A DNA stretch of 64,000 nucleotides. Origin: Bradysia coprophila. Lineage: Eukaryota > Arthropoda > Insecta > Diptera > Sciaridae. The position numbers and the translations under genes were made by a program. The notes under the pieces were generated by a model that was not told the DNA's origin, did not search any database, and saw only the letters and a program-made list of their open reading frames with translations. This document shows, in pieces, positions 46,675 to 58,159 of this stretch. The DNA lies in assembly GCF_014529535.1 (NCBI RefSeq), contig NW_023503584.1, positions 4,510,832-4,574,831 on the forward strand, in the 5' to 3' direction. Each line of letters begins with the position of its first letter. Position 1 is the first letter of the stretch.

Positions 46675-47645
46675 CTACAATCTTGACTACGGTCACTGAA
46701 TCACCGAATCTATACTATGTCATATATTATTGTCAATATCAGCTACAACATTACCCACACAAGATGAATTAAGGATGCTCGATTCGATACTGTCTTGGAA
46801 ACTGAACAACAGAACAACCCACGATAATCAGAGCACGCTAAATAATGACCACTACTGCTCCCCGAGTATGATTTATGGTTCAGTTCAAATCGAGAAGTAA
46901 ATGAAGACCGGTGCTGTCGTGCATTTGTACAATACGACTACTCAAACCAAACTAAACGAAAAAAATGGAATTGCTTCTTTCAAGACTGATAAGTGATCAT
47001 GCGTTTAGTTTGTTGTACAGACAACAACGTTAAACATATATACATACAGTGGTACCAATTGGTACCAATGAAACGTACTAAAACTGAGAGACGGGTTCAA
47101 AACTTATCTACTTTCTAAAAAAAATTGTCGTCAAAGTTCATAGCATCTCCTGATGATATGGCCCAAGAAGATAGTAGTGAAATTAGTGAAATTTTATGAA
47201 ATTAACTACGAATGAACTTGTATGACGACTGACAAGGAGCCGTACGATTAATTTCAATAGAACTATTAATGACCCAGCGTAGCTCTAGTGTGACAAAGTT
47301 GAAGTCTGACATATTTTATGGAGGGTTCCTAACGTTGCGTTACGCTAGGTGAAAGAAATACTCAATAACACTCAACGCTAGGGTAGCAACTACATGTATC
47401 GAATCATTATTGCGATACGTTTAAACCCTCGCAATCTGTTTTCTACGACCGCCCAACCTTTGTTCAAAAATGGAAAATAATGTTGAGCCAGTCAGCAAAT
47501 CTTTTCGCTGTACTATTTTACGTACAGAGTGCACCTCTGACGCAGAGTACGTCGATACTGATATAAATGGACTCGACAACAATTTTGGATGTAGCGGTCA
47601 AGAAAGAACATCAGTTTCTGTTGACTATCTGATCCGTGTACAGTC
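46675..47645. other. Upstream region of the LRR gene
   Basis: No gene is supported. A 60-codon open frame (47470-47652) ends overlapping the LRR start codon as ATGA. Its product resembles nothing known, so it is probably chance or at most an upstream frame in the 5' leader. Confidence 0.35.
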
Positions 47646-47648
47646 GGA

Positions 47649-49247
47649 ATGAGTTCGAGAGAGAATTACAAATCGCTTTTGCGAATCGTAATTACGTTTT
47701 GTTTAATTCAATCGATTATAACTGGAAAAAGTCGGTGTAACCCGGACTTATGTGATTGTTCGAAATACCAACAAGACAATTGGTTTTCCTGTCCAGCAAA
47801 CGGGCCCACCTCCGTCACATTTAAAATCTGGGACAGCGGTAAACTCAGGGGTATGCTCGATCCAGCAAAATACTTTCCACTCATCGAAGCTTATGTCACA
47901 TGTTACACAAACGATCAGTTGGTATTCGATGTGCTATCGCAAATAGACGTTGAATCCGTACAACAGATTGCTTATACAAACTGTACAGTTCCGTTCAATT
48001 CGTCATTAGCTGCTGGTATGCCAAATCTGACTGGGCTAAGATTCCAACTCGATCATGACGCTGTGGATTTGCATTGGAAATCGGTTCACTTCACTGGTAT
48101 GAACAACTTATGGAAAATAGAACTCAAAACATACTCACCGAGCCAATTACCAAACACTCCATCGGAATTACCGTCGCTAAATGAGGTCCATCTAAATATG
48201 CAACATCCGAATTTGAATTTGTTCTCATCCGCAAGGCGAATTTTTTTGCATAATATTTATGGAAGTTTCAACAGCGATGGACTCGAAAATAACACAGAAC
48301 TTAGATTATATATTCAAAACTCTCAATTGAATCCTCTCACTGCTGCATCGATGAAAGGATTGGTTGGACTTAAATGGATATTGCTTTCCACCAATGTTCT
48401 GAGCTATGACTCCGATACCCTGAATCCTCTGGTAAATTTAGAAGAATTCCATTCTTCAGCTAACAAAGTGAAGGCTTTTCCGTCCGAACTTTTCAGAAAA
48501 AATAAAAAGTTACGAAGCATTCACATTTCAGAAGAAGAAGTGGATACTCTTCCCGAAGAATTCTTCAGTTATTTGCCGGAATTGAAGGATGTCGACATTT
48601 ATTCGTGTGAGCTACGGACCGTTCCGCAAAATATTTTTCAAAATTCCGATGCTATTCAAAAGGTCTCGTTTATGAACAATAAGTTATCATCACTTCCAGC
48701 TGGTTTATTCGATAACCTACCAGTGTTAGAGAGCGTTAATTTAGCTGGTAATCTTTTCGAAAATACGCTAACTTCACTTCCAATTGATTTGTTCGCTAAT
48801 GTGCCAATGCTAAAGGCTATAACTTTGTCTCGTAATCGTTTTGAAACGGTGCCTATTGCACAGATTAAAAGCATTTCCGGTCTATCAATAGATTTATCAT
48901 CCAATCAAATTAAGGACATAACCGTCGAAGATTTGGCAATATTCGAAAAGAACACGAAAGTAAATTTAGGTCGGAATAAAATTTCTCAATTCAGTGGTAT
49001 ATCATATTTGCGGCAACATCTCTATCGATACAACAGCACGCTCGTATTGGACGGAAATACGTTCAATTGCTCCTTGTGTGATGTGCATCACCTTCTTCAA
49101 GAACAAACTCCTCGACATTTTGAGAATGTTGCGCAAAAACCGTTTTCGATAAACTTATACGGTATAATGTGTTTCGGATACAATATTATGTTACGTTCTT
49201 TACATTTAACTTTTGACGGCTGCGACCTCACTGCACCAAGTGATTAA
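47649..49247 (+). CDS. Secreted leucine-rich-repeat protein, Toll-ectodomain-like, intronless
   Basis: Single 532-residue frame. A hydrophobic signal segment (LLRIVITFCLIQSIITG) spans about residues 10-26. A cysteine-rich N-cap (C-NPDLCDC...FSC) is followed by about a dozen LRRs of about 24 residues with LxxLPxxLFxxxxxL signatures (for example NKLSSLPAGLFDNLPVLESV). A C-terminal cap contains CSLCDVHHLLQ. There is no second hydrophobic segment, so no transmembrane anchor or TIR domain; it should be secreted or extracellular. The arrangement resembles the ectodomain of Toll-type receptors or soluble LRR proteins and may serve in recognition or adhesion, but the ligand is unknown. It starts at the first Met with a following signal peptide. 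The lack of introns contrasts with other genes here and could mean a retrocopy or lineage-specific family. Confidence 0.88.
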   Translation: MSSRENYKSLLRIVITFCLIQSIITGKSRCNPDLCDCSKYQQDNWFSCPANGPTSVTFKIWDSGKLRGMLDPAKYFPLIEAYVTCYTNDQLVFDVLSQIDVESVQQIAYTNCTVPFNSSLAAGMPNLTGLRFQLDHDAVDLHWKSVHFTGMNNLWKIELKTYSPSQLPNTPSELPSLNEVHLNMQHPNLNLFSSARRIFLHNIYGSFNSDGLENNTELRLYIQNSQLNPLTAASMKGLVGLKWILLSTNVLSYDSDTLNPLVNLEEFHSSANKVKAFPSELFRKNKKLRSIHISEEEVDTLPEEFFSYLPELKDVDIYSCELRTVPQNIFQNSDAIQKVSFMNNKLSSLPAGLFDNLPVLESVNLAGNLFENTLTSLPIDLFANVPMLKAITLSRNRFETVPIAQIKSISGLSIDLSSNQIKDITVEDLAIFEKNTKVNLGRNKISQFSGISYLRQHLYRYNSTLVLDGNTFNCSLCDVHHLLQEQTPRHFENVAQKPFSINLYGIMCFGYNIMLRSLHLTFDGCDLTAPSD

Positions 49248-49291
49248 AATTAATTTGTAAATGTTCTCGTTGATTGTAAAATCGGACATCA

Positions 49292-49297
49292 AATAAA
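49292..49297 (+). promoter_or_regulatory. Poly(A) signal of the LRR gene
   Basis: AATAAA 45 nt downstream of the stop codon. Confidence 0.55.
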
Positions 49298-49587
49298 TTG
49301 TATCAAAATCATTAATTGTGTGAGTTTTATTGTTACGTTTGTCCTACTCGTACTGTAAGTTCCGACGGGCGGAGGTACATCAGTCCAGAGGGTCCAGAGT
49401 GCTTCTTAAGACTATTTTCGATAATCTAATATCTTGCTCCTTGACTTTATCTTACGGTGTAATCGGACAGTTCGCACCGTTTTCAAATTTCGATAAATCT
49501 GATCAGATTTCAGCTTATCAATTTAAAAAAGAAAAATGACCAGACAGTGCACTATAGTGGTAACGATAAAGCAGAAATGCGTAAATG

Positions 49588-50900
49588 TCTTCTTCTTCTT
49601 TTTCAGCCTGTTTCTGTCCACTGCTGGACGTAGGCCTCCCCAATTCTTTTCCAGTCCGAACGATTAGTTGCCACTTGTTGCCAATTTGCGCCTGCAATTC
49701 TCTTTATACCATTACTCCATCTCTCTGGTGGTCTACCTCTAGGTCGTGTTTTAGGTGGTCTCCAGTTCATGATCTTTTTGGTCCAACGTTCGTCCGTCCT
49801 TCTTGCAATATGTCCCGCCCAGCTCCACTTTAAAGATGCTATTCTTTCCATGACATCAACGACTTTTGTTTGTTGTCGAATCCATTGATTTGTCATTCGA
49901 TCTCTGAGCGTAATTCCAAGCATACTCCGTTCCATGGCTCTTTGTGCCACTCTTAATTTTTTTTCGGAAGCTTTTGTTAACGTTAACGTTTCCGCTCCAT
50001 ATGTGAGCACAGGAAGGACACACGTATCGAACACTTTACGTTTCAGACTATTGTTCATTTTGCTTTTGAAAATTAGCTTGAGTTTTCCGAACGCTGCCCA
50101 TGCAAGACCAATTCTACGTTTTATTTCTGCAGTTTGGTTGTCTAGACCCAACTTCAATTTGTGACCTAGGTACACATAACTGTCGACCCGTTCAATGACA
50201 GTATCACCGATTTTAATGTCTCTGTCGTCGTCAATGTTTGTCATGATTTTCGTTTTCGACAAATTCATCTTGAGGCCGACTTTGTCTGACTCCTCATTCA
50301 GCTGTTGCAACATAATTTGCGCCTGATCTAGATCAGCTGCCATCAGGGAGATGTCATCTGCGAAACGGAGATTACTCAGGTACTCTCCATTTATGTTGAT
50401 ACCCATTTCACTCCAGTCTAATTTCTTAAAAACACTCTCCAGAATCGATGTGAATAACTTAGGTGATATGGTGTCACCCTGTCGTACACCTCTGCCAATT
50501 CTGAATTTTTCAGTGCTTTTATGAAGTTTTATACACGACGTAGCGTTTTTATAGACGTATCGAATTGTGTTGGAGTATCTTGAGTCTACTCTGCACTCGT
50601 CTAATGAGTCCAATATCGACCATGTTTCCACTGAATCAAAAGCTTTTTCAAAGTCTATGAATATCAAGACCACAGCAATCTTGTATTCATTGCATTTCTC
50701 AATTAGCGTTCTCATCACATGTAAGTGGTCGTTTGTGCTGAATCCTGATCTAAATGCAGCTTGTTCAACAGGTTGGTAGAAGTCGAGCTTCTTGGTGTTC
50801 CTCTTCGTAACTATTTTCATGAACAACTTGTAGAGTGTTGATAAGAGACTTATGGGTCTGATAACAGTGATGTAAATATTTTGCGAAGCCTTACAAGACA
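49588..50900 (-). mobile_element. 5'-truncated RTE-like non-LTR retrotransposon
   Basis: A minus-strand frame (49603-50931, 442 codons) encodes the C-terminal two thirds of a reverse transcriptase. Landmarks are RPISLLSTLYKLF near residue 25, FIDFEKAFDSV near 91, GVRQGDTISPKLF near 148, the active site RFADD (D192, D193) and a tail with LRVAQRAMERSMLG and IRQQTKV. The order and the short AAG repeat tail directly after the stop (49588-49602) fit RTE/BovB-type elements. The endonuclease and the first part of the polymerase are missing. The first about 20 codons of the frame are unrelated to the family, so truncation lies near 50880. The remaining frame is open, so insertion is fairly recent. 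Confidence 0.88.
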
Positions 50901-50934
50901 TTGATTTATCCAACGACTCTAACAAAACCAAATT

Positions 50935-52170
50935 ACAACCTGCTAGCTTTCAACGTTTTGAGCGGGAGCTTATTCAATTACTGTTCCTTATATTAAACAG
51001 TTTTTTTAGTCATTGTTGCAAAATTTTGTACATCATTCGTTTTCAACATTCACTAACCAGAGTTCATAGCGATGAACTTTTGAGCCACAATAGAATTCTA
51101 TGAAAAGCCTTAGTGCGAAGCTTTATTTATAGAAGAATAGTAATTACGCTTACTTTTCAATGCTTGGATACCACGTTTTACTTAATGCTTGGATACCACG
51201 TTAAACATTCCAATTCCAAGACAAAATTTAATCATAAATTCGAAGCATTTCTCAATTAGCTTATATCCAGCTCTATTTTGTAATAACCGGGATTGTAAAT
51301 ATTTTAAAGCTTAATTCTTGTGTGTGTGTAAAACTGTTTAAAATGATTGTATGTTGAACTTCTCATTCTACAGATGGAATGCAACACGTTCATGAGTAAA
51401 CAATTAATCTTCTGGAACTATACTAATATCAAATAACTTTCCATAATATCTGTTATAATAACTGAACACTCATCATGTATGCAAATTAGGTGTGCAACCT
51501 TTTGAAAAGTCTGTTATAATAGAGAAGTGTTGAGTTTTAACGGTTTTTTTTGTTTGAGAAAAGAGGATGATTTTTATATTTGATTGAACATTTAATACGT
51601 ATGCGGCCAATTAGAAATTTAATAATTTATTTGCTTTGACTTATAAGTGAAAATGCAGCAAGCGTGTATAAAGGGAAACTAATCATCAAATTGTACTTTA
51701 CCTACATTTAGTTACTCATTAAGTTTTAATTTTATATAAGCGACCTTACTTTTTTTTCTGATTTTTTTTTTTAATGAAAATATAATTAGAACGTTTCGTT
51801 CACATGAGTATAATTTTTCGTTTTGGTAGAGTGGTTTACCACTTACCACATCAGTTGCAAATTAAAATTATATTTCAATACACACACATGAAGTTCAAGC
51901 TCCGAGAAATCAAAAGTTATAAATCATTTCGTGGAAATGAGCGTATGAGTTTGCCGGATTAAATTCATAATTAAAACAATAAAGTATGTTATAATTGCAA
52001 AAGCGTTACCCTCCGGGGACAAGGAATAAAGACTTTGGGGAGTATCTCATTTAGGGATACTGTTATACCGCTAATGGCGGTTAATAGCAGACATGGTAGC
52101 CGGTTAAAAAAAAGAGGCGACGACGACGATCTAAAATTGCCTAGTTCAGTCGAAAACGGCCTCAGACACA
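50935..52170. other. Intergenic, no gene seen
   Basis: AT-rich. A 25-bp-period direct repeat of AATGCTTGGATACCACGTT occurs twice (51159-51177 and 51184-51202). No coding exon was recognised. Confidence 0.4.
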
Positions 52171-52178
52171 GAAATTAA

Positions 52179-52377
52179 CCTGTCACAGACGCATATTAAC
52201 AATTTTACTATCTGATCTATTACTTCATTTGATCGAAGATTTTCAGAGATTTATTTCAGAAATCTTTTACTTCATTTGTTTTGAACGTGATTTTTGCTGC
52301 ATATGACCTAATCAGTCAGAGTTGCCGTGTATTCTTGCTGTCGTAGTCGATAACAGATGAAAGCCGTCTGTAACAGG
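52179..52377. mobile_element. TTAA-flanked MITE (piggyBac- or Kolobok-like target)
   Basis: 199 bp with ends CCTGTCACAGACG and CGTCTGTAACAGG (one mismatch) and TTAA directly on both sides (52175-52178, 52378-52381). A diverged relative lies in direct orientation at about 53105-53290, sharing TATCGATAACAGATGAATAGCCGT-type sequence and GACAGG TTTA at its right end. Confidence 0.75.
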
Positions 52378-52782
52378 TTAAACTAAGTTTTTTTAAATTA
52401 AATAAATTCTTTAATGTCAATTTGGAAATTTGAAACTTCGAAAGCCTTCATTGTGAAATTTATCGGGTGACTTGTGGCCAGAGCGCAGCGAGCAACACTC
52501 TCGAGGGTTGAGGGTGACAACAAAACCACTTTTGGAGCGATCTCTTTTGAGTTGGGTCCAACAAGGTCGATGGAAAAAGCTCCAAACTAGCCACAAAATG
52601 AGACTCCCGAATTTTCCCTCGTCAAGCGTCATGCGAAAAGTTTTCCAAAATTTGTTAAGTGGTTTCGAGCCACGTTATAAAAATCAACGCTTAAGTAAAT
52701 CAGTGCAGATGCTACCCCATTCAAACAAAAAATTGATTAAATTTCACACACGCCTGTGACACATTACTTCACTAAATATTCA

Positions 52783-52955
52783 ACGAGCTGCAATATAGAC
52801 CTTGAAACTGACGTATGATAACATCACTTTCCAATGAAGCACTATTTGATATAGATTTTTGGACGTGCAAATAGTGTTTAATTTGACTAAATCAAAGTGG
52901 GACATCACTGTGATGTCATACGTCAAGGTAGCAGGGGGTTTAAACTTCAGCTCGT
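52783..52955. repeat. Imperfect inverted-repeat element
   Basis: The ends ACGAGCTG and CAGCTCGT enclose a second inverted pair, TGACGTATGATAACATCAC and GTGATGTCATACGTCA. It is a likely small MITE with no clear target duplication. Confidence 0.45.
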
Positions 52956-53104
52956 AGCATCTAAGCCGATTTTCCTTAGCGTTGTTTTTAGATCCCCAAA
53001 AGAACCTAAGCTTAAAATAATAGCCAGATTTAGTTAAAACGTTATTTTTGCTCAGTAAGACCGTGGTTATCACCCTTCAACAGCACGTCTTTTATTTCGA
53101 TCTT

Positions 53105-53293
53105 ATTTCGGTCAGTATTATTATCGAGTCTATTACTTCCATAGATCAAGGTGTTTTTAATCTGTTGATTTCAAATCTTGTACTTCATTTTTTTAAACAT
53201 GTATTTTACCATATAAAGAACCGTATTACCCAGAGCTTGCTCTTATTTTTGTCGTCGTTATCGATAACAGATGAATAGCCGTATGTGACAGGT
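53105..53293. mobile_element. Diverged relative of the TTAA-flanked MITE
   Basis: The right half matches 52179-52377 (CTATTACTTC, GATAACAGATGA, GACAGG). The left end is not recognisable. Confidence 0.45.
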
Positions 53294-53299
53294 TTAAGG

Positions 53300-54235
53300 T
53301 AGATGTGAAATCTCCAACAAGCAGGTACTATTTTTGGGAAAAAGCTTTCTGATATTTTCTTGATCTTTTTCACATTTTTTAAGATTTTCCTTAATTTAAA
53401 AAAAAAATTGATGGAAAATTTGGAAAACTTTTTCATAAAATTCCTTAAATTTCCTGCAAACAAGTGAAGCTTTAAACTGACCTTTAGCTGTTAAAATTCT
53501 TCAGCGGTGTGGCTAGTAAGTTCGTGTAATTTGCCAATTGGCGATTTATAATCATACACCAGCGCCATGCCGGCATAAAATCAGCGACTAACGTGTCTGG
53601 TTCTCATATATAGATATGCGTATAAAGTTGATTCTATTTTTATGCGCTATAACTCAATTTACTGGAACAAAAAATAACTGAATGTTTAACTTGAATTTCA
53701 CTTCATTTCTTTTAAAGTAGGGAAATGTGATGAAGATGATTTATCACAACATTTATATCTATGAAATTGTGATTTATTTGCAATTATTTTGGTATTCTTT
53801 TTTCCCGACTTGAATGGAGGCACTTTGTATACATTACACATTAATATAGTTGTTCATTTTGTTCTGCGATTTCCTGAGGTTTAATAACAAGAGACGACTT
53901 AGAATATGCTAGTGTGCACTCTTGAAAATGTATGCATAATTCATTACGAGTGTTGGTGAATAATGAAGGGAAATAAATATGCAACAAAATTCCTTATAAA
54001 ATGTTTGATTTATTTTTCGGTTCAGTTTGTAGATTAAACAGGAAAAGCATGACAAAATAAGACGTTTCGACGATGATGCATGACTTCAGTTATTAAAGGA
54101 AAATGTTATCATTAACATATTGGAACACATTGGAAAAAGGACAATTTTTGTTGTGTAACTATGTTCATTTGGAAACAAACGCAGTTTGTAAACAATGAAC
54201 ACAAAACTTAGAAACGGTTTTTTCGAAGATTGTGG
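53300..54235. other. Intergenic, no gene seen
   Basis: AT-rich spacer; nothing was recognised. Confidence 0.4.
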
Positions 54236-54239
54236 TCAT

Positions 54240-55013
54240 GAGGGATTCTTTTGAAAAACAGCCTACCAAAATCGGACTCTTTCTAGTGAAATTTTCTATA
54301 TGTGCCTAGAAATTACTTCGACCCTAGAAACCAAAACCACTTTCAAAAAAAATCTTCAAAGGTTGTGTGGCTAGCGAGAGGTCATTAAAACCTGAAAACT
54401 TGCACTTTTCTTACAAAAATTTCTCCAGTTACCCGAGCCGTACAGGGTAGTGTGGGGTGTCATTAGAAAGGTAATCACATGTACTGTTGAGCCGAATAGG
54501 GTCTTATAGGTTTTAAAATTCATCCAGACTGAAATATGTGCGGAAACCGAAGACTGACACTGTTCTTACAGAAATTTCTTGAGGTACACAAAACGTACAT
54601 GGTCGTGTGGGGTATCATTCGAAAGGTAACTTTATGTGCTTTTGAGTCAAATAGGATCTTATGTGGTTTGGAACAGTGTAAGTCTTCGGTTGAAAACTTC
54701 AACTGCACATATTTCAGTGTGGATGAATTTTAAACCCAATAAGTCACTGTTCGGCTCAATAGTACATGTGATTACCTTTCTAATGACATGACACCCCACA
54801 CGACCCTGTACGGCTCGTGCAACTGATGAATTTTTTGTAAGAAAAGTGCAAGTTTTCGGTTTTTGATCAACTTTCACCAGACATACAAGCTTCGAAGAAT
54901 TTTTTTGAAAGTTGTTTTGGCTTCTTCAATCGACTACCTTTCTAGGCACATATAAAAAAGTCCACTAGAAAATGCGTCCGATTTTGGTAGGTTGTTTTTA
55001 AAAAGAATCCCTC
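54240..55013. mobile_element. Long foldback element of about 770 bp
   Basis: The ends GAGGGATTCTTTTGAAAAACA and its near complement (GAATCCCTC at 55005-55013) start arms that stay homologous for about 270 bp (CCTACCAAAATCGGAC, TATGTGCCTAGAAA, CCGTACAGGGT, GTGTGGGGTGTCATTAGAAAG). The centre (about 54560-54700) contains a further direct copy of the same module. No target duplication was found. Confidence 0.75.
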
Positions 55014-55019
55014 CTGTTT

Positions 55020-56520
55020 TCTCAAGAATTTAGGAATTAGATATTTTTTGTGATGAAACATTTTACTTGAGCTTTATCGAGTTTTTTTCTCTCAGAAGAA
55101 AAACGCAAAGAAAGAGTGGAAACATTTTAAATAAAAAACTTCTTCCACCTCTGAACGTGACTCTTTCACAGTAAACATTCGAGACTTAACTGAAATTGCC
55201 TTATTAAGTTATTTGCAGGTTTATCACTGCAGGGGAAATTTAACGAACACTCCAATTTTGGAATATGCGCTGAATGTTCAACATTGTATTTCCTACTCCA
55301 TTCTGTATACACCAACTGTCTTTACGTTAGTAAGTTTGTTATGCAGCTTCGAGTCAATTTACATGAAATTTACAAAATACTGTTCTGACCATTGGCTCAT
55401 TCTAATTGGAATCTGCATACATTAATTTTGTATCGATTGTTTGCGATAGTACGACAATAGTGATTCTATTCTAGGATAACTGATCACTGTCATCAAAAAT
55501 TGGATTAATTTAAAGTGTGGAATTGTTCATCAACAACCTGTCAACTGTGTATTCTAAAGAAATAAATTGAAATTGTACATTTTGCAGCCAAATTTTGGCT
55601 CATTAGAGAATTGGGTTTTATAACGTATCCAAAAAGTAAAACATTCAACGGTAGATTTAGAAAAGAATTTTTAGTGAACTAAAAATGGGTTTAAAAAATA
55701 TCGCTGCCTTTGAAGTTGACTTAGACAGTAGGATTAGGATTAGGAGAAGAGGGTGAGACCTTAATCTCAGCACCTACCTTGGCCTTGGTAGTACCTTTTT
55801 GTACTGTGTATGCATTCAATGACATGTTTCGGGTGGATGCTCCGTATCGAGGTGTGTTTGATTGCAAAATTACCCAAGAATCTATTTCGATTCATCATAA
55901 AGGCTGGGCACTGACAGAGATAGTGTTCTGCAGTTTCACTGTCTACGCACCTCTCTCAGTTCGGTGAGTCTAGGAAACCTAACAGTTTCAAGTGATAGTT
56001 GAGCGAACATTGACCTGTCAAGATATCTGTTAATCTTTTTATGTTCCTCCCGAGGTTCCTCCTACTAAGAGAGAGAGAGGAAGTATTTGGAGAATCTTGG
56101 ACATATTAAAATGCAATTTATTGCTTGCCTTGCTTTTTGTGTTTCGTTGCAGCCATTCTTGAAAGCTTTTGCCTTCCATTGATTTACGAACGAGTAGAGG
56201 AGTGCTCGATGCTTTTCACGCAATCTCATCTGCTGCAAGTTAGGCAAACTTGACATGTTTTGGCCAGTGAGTGTAGAGCGTCTCTACATCTGACAAACTG
56301 TAAGACTCTCGCGTTAAAGCAAATGACCGTAACGCATTTGTGTTTTCACTTCTGATTTATTTAATAATCAATAAATAGGCCTTTCAGCCCAATAATGAAA
56401 CAGTATTAAACATAAATCATAAATTCTCTACCTAGAAAATTCGATATCAACTCCATTAACAATCCCAAAAATCATTTAATATTTATACTAATATCAAAGA
56501 GCTTTAACCATCTATTGTAT
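55020..56520. other. Intergenic, no gene seen
   Basis: AT-rich; a short GGATTA repeat near 55731 and short frames only. Confidence 0.4.
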
Positions 56521-56526
56521 TCCAAT

Positions 56527-56703
56527 GAAGTGTTCCAGTTCGAATTTCGAACAGCTTTCAAAAATGAGTACCAGCGATACTCAGGTGTCTATTACAAGAA
56601 GAAACAATTTCGCTTTGTCCGTTGTTGTTTTGTTTTTGACCGCTGCGTATACGCTGCATCCATTTTTGAAAGATGTTCGAAATTCGAACTGTATAACACT
56701 CTA
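56527..56703. mobile_element. MITE with CAGTTCGAATTTCGAAC arms
   Basis: Inverted arms of 31 bp (56536-56566 and 56661-56691, one mismatch) are extended outward by AGTGTT/AACACT. The direct repeat TATTCCAAT lies at 56518-56526 and 56704-56712, which would be a 9-bp target duplication of the Mutator-like length. The short frames within it are chance. Confidence 0.6.
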
Positions 56704-56712
56704 TATTCCAAT

Positions 56713-58080
56713 TTTCAAATGTAATCGTGTTTCGGCTTAACACGGCAGAAGATTTAAGATTCCATTAATTATCAACATATCTTTGATAGTAGCTTCATTA
56801 GAATAGATGCATAAAGACAGTTGATCTCAACGTAACTTTTGGCATAAGATTGCGCTGAAAATTCGACGACATGGAATATCGACCATATTTTAAAGAAACG
56901 GTGGCTTCCTAAACATACAATAGGACTTTTTTCAGGAACTCTCAGTTTCAATAGGAATTCGTTGTAAAAACGAGTGTTATTGTTTGGGGCTAGAGTGCTA
57001 TGAAAACAAAGTTCATCTCACCACTTCCACAATATATCATTTGAGTAGGCAAAATGTGACCATAGCTCGTTGATCCATTTACTCTGTTATGTCTGAAAAA
57101 ATAGTTATTTTCCTGAAGCATGCTGAAAGGTTTTTTTTAGCGAATGGGAGGTTTCTAGCACGAGCCGGAGGCGAGTTCTGGAATCGAATTCACTAAAAAA
57201 TCGTTTCAACATTAGGAAAAACGTTTTTCCTAAACGACGTAGGAATTACGAGACGACGGTCTTTTCACTATCAGTCTACTCGAGAATAATATTAATTCAA
57301 TGTAGTCTTCCCCTACCGAGATAAATACGACATAATAAGTCGATGCTGTGAGCATTTGTTTTGCTTTGTTGAGTGAAATAGCGTACATCTGTGGGATTAT
57401 GATGGAATAGTACATTACTATACCATCTCGTATCCAGATGAGTAAAATAACCCATAGGCTTTAGCCCGAGGTACTTTTACGCATCATGATACGAGGTATC
57501 AAATTATTACACGTATAGTACGCGTTTTACTTTACAAGCGAGAGAAAGACTTTTCGCACATTCCGTCCCTAGTAAAGTAATAGTAGATTATTTACCCCAA
57601 GTGTCTAAATAAACATTTGGACGGAGGTGAATACGCTACTTTTTCACTGCTATTATTTCACCTAGGTAGATAAAATGATTTACTTGGGTGAATGTGTCCC
57701 TATCGACTTTCCATCATTTCTCCCATAAATGCGTAATATACTATTATGTTGAAGTTAAGGATCCCTGAACACATAGAAACGCAACGCAAATTTAAATAAA
57801 TTCAATTTAATTGTGCTACTGTTGTTTCCCAGTAAAATATAAGTGATATATTCAGCAGTAATTCCCCTGACAGATAATGCGATTCAAAATTTCATCCAAT
57901 GTTGATTCTATAAAAATGTAGTCCTATTTTCAGATCAAAAAACACTTGTCAGTCGACATTAATTCGAATGCAAATAAAAATTGGCTACACGAGCCTTCCA
58001 ACTCTATTTAAGTTCGTATTAACAGTTGGTTCGATAATGTTTATCTTTATCTTGGTGATCACCGATGACTAATGTAGTAA
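56713..58080. other. Intergenic, no gene seen
   Basis: A small GC-rich inverted structure, TTTTAGCGAATGGGAG...CGAATTCACTAAAAAA (about 57136-57200), encloses CACGAGCCGGAGGCGAG. The rest is AT-rich and unrecognised. Confidence 0.35.
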
Positions 58081-58088
58081 ACGATTCA

Positions 58089-58096
58089 TATAAATA
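58089..58096 (+). promoter_or_regulatory. TATA box of the cysteine-rich protein gene
   Basis: TATAAATA lies 71 nt upstream of the start codon, leaving room for a start of transcription about 30 nt downstream and a short 5' UTR. Confidence 0.55.
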
Positions 58097-58159
58097 AGCT
58101 GCTCTCAAATAGAAGTACTACATTCGAAGCATCGAATAAGACGTGTAAAAGACACTATC

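Noticed and set aside
47470..47652. 60-codon frame overlapping the LRR start as ATGA
   Set aside because: Translational coupling of that type is prokaryotic. The product has no similarity to known proteins; at most it is an upstream frame.
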